A program made the position numbers and the translations under genes. This document shows, piece after piece, positions 57,078 to 64,000 of a DNA stretch of 64,000 nucleotides (the first letter of the stretch is position 1; each line of letters begins with the position of its first letter). The stretch is from Branchiostoma floridae (Eukaryota; Chordata; Leptocardii; Amphioxiformes; Branchiostomatidae), in assembly GCF_000003815.2 (NCBI RefSeq), contig NC_049990.1, positions 6,072,330 through 6,136,329 on the forward strand. Reading direction: 5' to 3'. Below the pieces are notes generated by a model. The model was not told the DNA's origin and searched no databases. It worked only from the letters and a program-made list of their open reading frames with translations.

Positions 57078-58380
57078 GGCCCACTTTACATTACGCTTTT
57101 CGCGTTAGCGGTAAATTTCCCGTTATCGGGACGCCGCTATCGGCACCTCTTTAGACACACCGCCCGGAAATCTGACAGGACACCCGCGGCGCGCGGTGGA
57201 ATGTAAAATCTTGGTGAAAGTCTACCCGTAAAGATCGCAGTTCTTTTTAGCTGCACGTTGTTATATTGAACAAACGTTAATTTTTTGTTTGCATACCGCT
57301 ACCAAGTGATTGAAAATTCAAATACGTGACTTGCATGAGAAATACAAGTCCCTGACTACGTTGTTGTTTCGCTGACACTTCCGGTAACTTCGACCACAAA
57401 ATTTTCGATAAAAAAGCACTTAAAAACCCTTTCAAAGCGAACTGTTTGATAGAAGATCCCTTTCTTTCAGTGATGACCTGCTAAATTATGGCTACGTACT
57501 GAAATAACCGTGAATATACGCACAATTCCTGCAGGTATAATAACTACCTCGTACGTAAAAACTCAAGCTGCCAGCAGTTCATGTGGCGGGAATTTCCCCA
57601 CCAATGTCATAGCAACGGCCACCACTGTCATAGCAACGGCCAATCGGAGACGCGTAATGGGATTACTTCATACAAAATTTGCAGAGATAGCGGCTTCTGG
57701 TTTCGGTACAACGTAACGATGTATTGCAGGAGAAAATATTCGGAATCGAACTTGTATATTTTTTTACAGGTCTTCCACGAAAATTGTGCAAAAGTAGGTC
57801 GTCCAAAAATGTGAGAATGAGACTATTTTTCGCTGACATCCCGCCTGCTTTGAAGGTTGACTGCAGACCCGATTGACGTAAGAGCCTGCGTAGGTGGCCA
57901 TTACGGAAAAGGCAGGCCGTGAAAACTATTTTTTCTGCGTAGTTCGGGTTGATTTTTGGGTTGACATTCATTCTACTAGTATATAAAAAAGTAACTATCA
58001 GGAGACTGTTTTCTTATCACTGTATTCTTACCCAGCGTTATGAACATGATCGCTGCTGGCAATTTTCCTCCAATGTTTTGCAAATCTGAGTTTCTGTACC
58101 CACCATTTTTTCGCGCCATATGCTAATAAGCGCGCGCTTTATGCTAAACGTCTAAACCCTGACTCCCGCTAACGCGAGCCCGACGTGTTCGCTTTATACG
58201 CAGTTTGGCGTTGACGGGGACTCCCGCTGAGCCTACGGCCGTACGCTTCGGAGTGGACGGGAGAAAATTTGACGATAGCGGGACTACGTTAACGGGAACT
58301 CTCTTTACACGGGGCTCCCGCTAACGCAGTCCCGCTAACGCCAGTCCCGCTAACGCGAAAAGCGTAATGTAAAGTGGGCC
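57078..58380. mobile_element. 1.3-kb TA-flanked element with long inverted ends (family V)
   Basis: Inverted ends GGCCCACTTTACATTACGCT / AGCGTAATGTAAAGTGGGCC with subterminal TTCGCGTTAGCGG and CCGCTAACGCGAA repeats, bordered by TA. GC-rich and repeat-poor inside. No transposase frame is recognised. It splits a tandem duplicated flank (56969-57074 and 58383-58490). The ends resemble family U. Confidence 0.75.
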
Positions 58381-58710
58381 TAAGGCCAGTCTAGAAGAGC
58401 TAATACATGGACAGGGCCAGTGAAAAACCTGGGAAGAACCAAGGATTCAGGTCCTATGCAACTTGGGTCCTGTGAATCTCCCAGTGCCATCCAGGGTCTG
58501 TGTTAGTGTCCAAGCAGACGTGTCAGCTGGATGAAAAAGAGAATTTGGCGAAATAACGACAAAGAAGTTGCCATGGGATTTCAGTCAGTCTTTTGCAGTC
58601 TATCCAGCTATCACTATCCTCTGGCCGGTCAGTTCACTCCTAGGCCAATTAACTCCTACTAGGCTTTTATTCCTAACTTCAGACCAAAGTCCCCTATTAC
58701 TATGCAGCCA

Positions 58711-58891
58711 TAGCCTCTTCCAGGCTCCCCAGGTTGCTGGAAAAATAGTAGAAATTAGCCAAATAGACAGAAAACCTTCGGCCGCAAACTGTACTCCTCG
58801 GCCAACGAGCTGCACTCCTCTGGTGTTTTTTCTTTCTACTTGGCCAACTTCTAATATTTTTCCAGCGACCTAAGGAGCCTAGTAGAGGCTA
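58711..58891. mobile_element. Foldback MITE family G, copy 2
   Basis: TAGCCTCTTCCAGGCTCC to GAGCCTAGTAGAGGCTA. It is flanked by imperfect 9-bp repeats (ATGCAGCCA and ACGCTGCCA, 7 of 9 equal). The adjacent sequence CTACTAGGCTTTTATTCCTA recurs at 63678. Confidence 0.75.
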
Positions 58892-59576
58892 ACGCTGCCA
58901 GGCTTGAGTCTGGTAGAGACTACTGTTCTCTCTCCTCTCGCCTGTGTGCGCTCTGGCTATTTTCTCAGTAAGGAGGCAGAAAGGTTGGTGCAGGGGTGCA
59001 AAGTACAAATGGCCGGAGCCTTTGATGCAGCCGGGGATGTATATACAAACCCAAGGTCGCCGAGTACGAGTGGACGCCTGTCACACCACTGAGCTGTGAA
59101 GTCTGGGCCAGACTTTGAAGGGATCTCTACTGTTTTTATAAACTCTAATAAACCAGTGTGATACAACTAGAACATGTGTGGGTGCTTTAAAATTGTGATT
59201 TTACCAGTAATTCCTTTCACTTTATTCAACTTAATGTAGGAGTCACAATGAAGACGGCTCCAGAGATATGAAATCTTGGACAGACTTTGGAAAGGTCTCT
59301 ATTGTTTTTACAAACTCAAATAACCAGTGTGGTACAACTAGGACATAGTGATTTTACCAGTGAATAGATAATTACTTTCAATTTATTCTAGCTGCTCAGG
59401 ATAAGTCACAACAAAGACAGCTCTGATTGGAGATATGAACTCTTGAACAGACTTAAAAAGTTCTACTGTTCTCAAGAACTAATGCTGACACAGCAGTGGG
59501 CCAACAAGAGTTGATGCGACAGACTCAGACATACACATTGTTGAGTCCAAAGGAAATCCAGGGATGTCTAAAAATA

Positions 59577-60570
59577 CGCTGTGGCTATTGACACACTCAG
59601 TGTGCCAATAGCCAAACAGGCTATTGACACACCGAGATGCCAGTCAGCCAATCAGAGCTTGTAACATGCCTTTCTGGCAATATTTTACACAAGCAATAGT
59701 TGATTAGACATTGTTCGGAAGATTAGACATTGGAATCTTTAAATCTTCGAATGAACGGATGTATTAAAGTTATGCCCTACATTTGGATACCTAATAATAC
59801 AGCTTTCATCGTGTATGTTTGACGTAGCGTAATGGAAAGAGCGTTGACCCGGGGATTCATGATACCAGCTCCGACCCGGTTCGAGTCCGCGCCGGAGTTT
59901 TTTTAATTTTTTTTTTTTCAATTTTTCTTGTCCCTTTTTAAACACCCATTTGATATAAGAAAATTTTATATATAAACAACTTTTAAAGTTTCTGTTAACA
60001 ATATAAACCAAAAATAACACTGACCACAAAACATGTCATAATTTTCGGCCGTGTGGTTCCGGCGCTATCGGCAGCGACTCGGAAGAATATTTCTTTCACA
60101 TTAAAAATAATGGAGGTAAAACAACAACTATAACTTCGCTTCCTTAGTGATATAAGTTTTGAGGCCGAAAATTCTCCAATATGGCAGGAATTCGTCGGTA
60201 AACACAGCTGAAAACGTGTTCCTAACCGATCCAACATGGCTGCCATGATCACATGCGGTGACAGTAAAACTAGCACCCTATATGATAGCAGATTCCGAAG
60301 TTTAAAATTGTGCCGTAAACACGTGAAAAAGATCGTATTTTGGGTTGATAATGGACACAGGATGCCATTTGTATTTTTCAGAGTGTTGATTGTCAAATAT
60401 AATCGTAAGATTTCCTCATTTTAGTGGTTTCTATCACTGGTTGTGTCAATAGCCTAAACAGGCTATCGCCACACTGAGTGTGCCAATAGCCTAAACAGGC
60501 TATCGACACACTCAGTGTGTCAATAGCCTGTTAGGCTATTGACACACTGAGTGTGTCAATAGCCTCGCTC
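59577..60570. mobile_element. ~1-kb non-autonomous DNA transposon with palindromic subterminal repeats
   Basis: Flanked by the exact 9-bp direct repeat CTAAAAATA (59568-59576 and 60571-60579), taken as target-site duplication. Both ends carry GGCTATTGACACACTCAGTG in inverted orientation. Near the right end the palindrome CACACTGAGTGTG with AGCCTAAACAGGCT is repeated several times (60440-60565). No transposase frame is recognised inside. A 9-bp duplication would fit Mutator-like transposition, but the ends do not identify the superfamily. Confidence 0.7.
59826..59902 (+). other. tRNA-like box A/box B segment inside the 59577-60570 element
   Basis: TAGCGTAATGG (box A-like) is followed about 45 bases later by GGTTCGAGTCC (box B-like) and a run of seven T (possible Pol III terminator) at 59898-59904. 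The acceptor arms do not pair and the T stem has a mismatch, so this is not called a tRNA gene. It could be a decayed tRNA or a SINE promoter captured by the element. Confidence 0.4.
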
Positions 60571-63214
60571 CTAAAAATATCCTTCCGGCTAGATCTGGTC
60601 AATGACTGCTACAGATAATCTTTTGTTGGAATTGACTCTTTCATTCACTACACCTACAGTTCAGCTCTCCTTCAAAGTCCTGGCTGTGAAAACACAGTTA
60701 ATCATCTGGCAAACTGTAGCACTAAAGGATAAATATACTGCCTGGACAACGATTGGGCTGTGCTCTTCAGGGTGTTATGATATACATCATCATACATTTT
60801 GTATATCAATTATGAATACAATAGGTCACACTGAATCTATACTTCTAGATCAAATTATATAGCTAGTGTTAAATGAGATGTGTAAGTATAATTGTATTTG
60901 ATTGGGTTTTGGCATGGGTCTTTAGACACAATCAAATGTGTGTATATACAAGCATAGCTAGGACTGTGTTTCTAAATGTATAACAGATACTGGTGGAGGC
61001 TGTATATAGGACCTACAGTGCTTTGAAAGATCTACAATATATCCTACCCCTATCCTTAGTACATTTTGTATAACCAAAACAACCAGGTTAAAGGTTAGAG
61101 TTGATTGAAGGTCATGTGTCAGAGGTCATGGACAGCATAGAACTTCAAGCACTACTTGCTGAGAAAAGTACTTTCAGGTGATAGAGCATTTACAGTTCTA
61201 TTTCAGACAGTGTTTGAAAAAGTTTCCAAATATTTTTGACAGGTGTGGTTTACTTCTTTTTAGTAGAGTAATATCTGTCATGAGTTGACAACATTATCCC
61301 AACTTTTGTGAGTCTTTACCTATATTTAATGTGTCTTACATGTCTGAACCTGTGTCTTCTGTTTTGTCTGGGCTAAATTGAAAAAGTATGTACTTTGGAA
61401 GAAACCATTCTCACTTTGGAAGAAACCATTCTCTCTCCGCCACCTTAAGAAACAAAAATCATAAAAGGCACAATCCAAAAGTTCCTCAAATATTCTTCCA
61501 TCTTATTCATTCAGACATTTCCTTCTCAAACATTCAAAAGTAATCCTAAGAGAAACATTTACGTGTAATTCTTCAGGATGAGGGAAGTAGACAAGAATCT
61601 GACAACTTGGCACCGGCCCTATACTTTAAACCTTCCCTGTCTGGGTATGCACCACTAATGCAGTAGCAAATTGTAGGTTTCATGATTCGGGGTTCTTTTG
61701 TCTGGTTGTCGCTCTTGACGACCAGGGCTCGGAATTCAATTTTGGCTATATACACAGAGGTGCTGTGAACCAAAATTAAAGAAAGTCCTCGTCTTATTCA
61801 TTAAATACACATTATTCGTATCTGTATCTCTATCTTCATTGTATATAGCTAGTATAACCGACCTTCAGCGTTACACGCCAGCTTCACAGTAGTAGTACTA
61901 CCTTCCCACTACCCACTGTAGTCTTTTACAGCAAAATGTGAGAATTAAAAAATTGTATTGGTCTAATATCATGACAAGATTTGAAATTGAAAAAGTTAAT
62001 TCACAGAAATGCCAATTGAGAAAAAAAACATGATGAAGCCACTCAAGCTATCTTATACCACTGGTTCACCCTCCTGGCCCTTGCCTTATTTCTATTTTCA
62101 TTTCCCTGCCCACTGTTTTCTTTGCCTTTGTATTTCTTACCATCTACTACCATGACAAGATTGTTGGCCTATAAAATACGGGCTTGACAAAAATGGCAAT
62201 TAACATAAAAACCTAATGAAGCCACTCAAGCTATCTCATACCACTGGTTCAGCCTGCCTGGCATGTCCCTACATGAAAGGGTATCTTTCCTGTGTTATGT
62301 CTAGTTGGATCGCCCTGTCTGTTTCCAAAACAGATAGAATGCTGCGATCCCTGCCACTGTTTCACCACCAGCTGGTCCTCAGGACAGGGGTCGAGCGGAA
62401 AGATGCCACTAGAGATTGTCAGGAATCGTGTCTTCCTACTGAAATCATCCAAACAAAGCAAATTTTCTCAACTGTTTGCAAAGATGAAGTCAAATCCTTC
62501 ATCACTTCAATCATCAGTAATGTAGATATATAACTTTGTCATGCCACTAGAGATTGTCAGGAATCGTGTCTTCCTACTGAAATCATCCAAACTACCAAAT
62601 CGTTGAAACATTTTTTCAACTGTTTCCAAAGAAGACCTGAAGAAGAAGATACCTGATGATTCCTAAGTCAAATCCTTCAACAGTTATGAAGATATAGAAC
62701 TTAGTTATCAAACTTTCTTATCATCCAAGAGAGGCCAAGTCCAATTTTATCCATAATCCAGCTAGAACTAGTAGAAGAGAGACAGCACGAGCCTGTAGTA
62801 ATGGGGCCAAGAATTGGGCCAAGCACACCAGGTTACCCTTACAATATTGTGTTGGGTTCTTTTTACATCCAGGGGTTTGACACAGAAGGGTCCAAAAGAG
62901 GGCAAAGGCTCAACAGCTATTCCAAAGGTCAGTCTCATTGCTCAAGTCTTGGAACTTCCGGAGTGTCTGGAGTGTCCGAGTTCAGCGTCCCAGATTGACC
63001 TCTAGCTCAGTTTCAAGCTCAACCCTGTGCTCAGGACTGTGAACTGAATACCCTAATCAAATCAATTGTTCCTGTGATTTATAGTGGCTGCAGACATGCA
63101 GAGGTCTGGCCAGGTTGATCTACTCCAGTCAGTTCTGGTGACCTCCAGCCCCATACACTCACTAATAATATCGGGTGTATTTTGCAGCCAGTAGGTACCC
63201 AAAGTGTGGGTAAT
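60571..63214. other. No gene recognised
   Basis: Holds direct repeats at 62039-62600, a single unit of the 23738 repeat at 61813-61890 and an isolated CAGGGCTCGGAATTCAAT half-end at 61723. Nothing coding is supported. Confidence 0.5.
62039..62600. repeat. Two interleaved direct repeats
   Basis: GCCACTCAAGCTATCTTATA / GCCACTCAAGCTATCTCATA at 62039 and 62221, and ATGCCACTAGAGATTGTCAG at 62403 and 62541, the latter pair about 50 bp long and nearly exact. Confidence 0.75.
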
Positions 63215-63423
63215 GAGGCTGTTTGACGTGGTCGAGGCACCTCCTCGAGCACGGGACCCCGTTTTACGTCCCTTCCGAAAGACGATTTCGTGGGAAGCTT
63301 CGTGAGGCTACAGCAATCCGGACGTCCTCGGTTGGTCCCCCATCCAAGCACTGTCTGGACCGCGCGTTGCTTAACTTCCGAGATCGAGGGATCGGGTGTA
63401 CCAACGCGCCACGAGGTTGTAGC
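63215..63423 (-). mobile_element. 5S rRNA-derived SINE or 5S pseudogene with SINE body
   Basis: Reading the minus strand from 63423, ACCCGATCCCTCGATCTCGG, then AAGTTAAGCAACGCGCGGTC and TGCTTGGATGGGGGACC match the 5S rRNA internal region (CCCGATCTCG...GGAAGCTAAGCA...CTTGGATGGGAGACC). After the 5S part comes GGAAGGGACGTAAAACGGGG, then TCCCGTGCTCGAGG, the same module found in the tRNA-headed SINE body. 5S-headed SINEs are known in animals; the exact family here is not identified. Confidence 0.7.
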
Positions 63424-63424
63424 A

Positions 63425-63600
63425 AAATCTCCAGGCAGATTTACCAGTGGCATAGTATCAAAGCTGGCTAAGGAGTACAGCTGGCCAAAGGGACTCTTTA
63501 GCCAATCACTCCAGTAGCCACTCACACTCCTCTGCCAGCTTCACTCCTCTGGCAGCTTTTGATACTATCTTATGCTACCGTAGGATCTGCTTGGAGATTA
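63425..63600. mobile_element. MITE family E, copy 3
   Basis: The right arm (CTTATGCTACCGTAGGATCT, GCTTGGAGATTA) is intact. The left arm (ATCTCCAGGCAGATTTACCA) is worn. It abuts the 5' end of the 5S-derived SINE at 63423. Confidence 0.65.
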
Positions 63601-64000
63601 CCAAACACCACTTTTTATACATACAGTATATAACACAAGGCCAGCCCTATGCGACGCTCCTAGGCCAATTATCTCCTACTAGGCTTTTATTCCTAACCAA
63701 GTCCCCTATTTGGCCACATGGTACAGACAAGTTCTGGTGGAGGCTATAGAGATCCTCAAGTCACTCTTGTGTGCCATCATTTTTCTGGGGTTTGGCCTGG
63801 AGGACTGCTGACAGCCACACTTGTATGAACACAAGAGGTTACCCAGACCACATTCAACCACAAAAGACCAGCATTCCTCTCCCAGTAGGCACTGCCTCCA
63901 CACAAAGGAAGCACTTTTCCTCCTCGGAGGGGATGGTCCTGCTAGCTATCCACCTGGGACAACATTCCCAACTTCCTCCCTGGCTTCCTGCCTACTAGCC

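Noticed and set aside
59826-59902. Functional tRNA gene
   Set aside because: Boxes A and B are present but acceptor stem does not pair and the anticodon region is malformed.
63079-63525. 148-codon minus-strand frame
   Set aside because: Overlaps the 5S-derived SINE and a MITE; it arises from their GC-rich sequence.

Overview
The window is eukaryotic and looks like a marine invertebrate deuterostome, most likely a lancelet (Branchiostoma). The reasons are a single vertebrate-like FNDC3 gene with short exons and roughly kilobase introns, tRNA- and 5S-headed SINEs, many MITEs and foldback elements, frequent ACATGTA-type motifs, and three 100-N assembly gaps. The species call is inference; no organism-specific marker was checked.

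The only gene read with confidence is FNDC3 (fibronectin type III domain containing 3) on the minus strand. Nineteen coding exons run from 35287 down to 2116. All have AG/GT splice signals and compatible phases, giving 2,557 coding bases (about 852 codons). They encode a Pro/Tyr-rich N-terminal region, a basic Ser/Pro linker, six complete FN3 domains and most of a seventh. The start codon was not found. The vertebrate proteins have nine FN3 domains and a C-terminal membrane anchor, so the 3' part should lie left of position 2116 and outside the window.

The intron between exons 3 and 4 (21893-28551) carries two foreign items on the plus strand: the truncated 3' end of a Penelope-like retroelement at about 21950-22145, and a GC-rich exon encoding the last two transmembrane helices of a GPCR-like protein at 25246-25514.

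From 35288 to 64000 no coding exon could be supported. This part holds transposable elements and tandem duplications: hAT-like MITEs with exact 8-bp target duplications, TA-flanked palindromic elements up to 1.3 kb, foldbacks with 9-bp target duplications, SINEs, and many two-copy tandem repeats.

The most notable pattern is that five of the 19 FNDC3 exons, and the GPCR-like exon, have a partial copy of one exon edge (splice site plus neighbouring exon and intron bases) within 100-500 bp. Several copies keep an intact splice site and reading frame. A second candidate novelty is a roughly 1-kb element at 59577-60570 with palindromic subterminal repeats, a 9-bp target duplication and an internal tRNA-like box A/box B segment.
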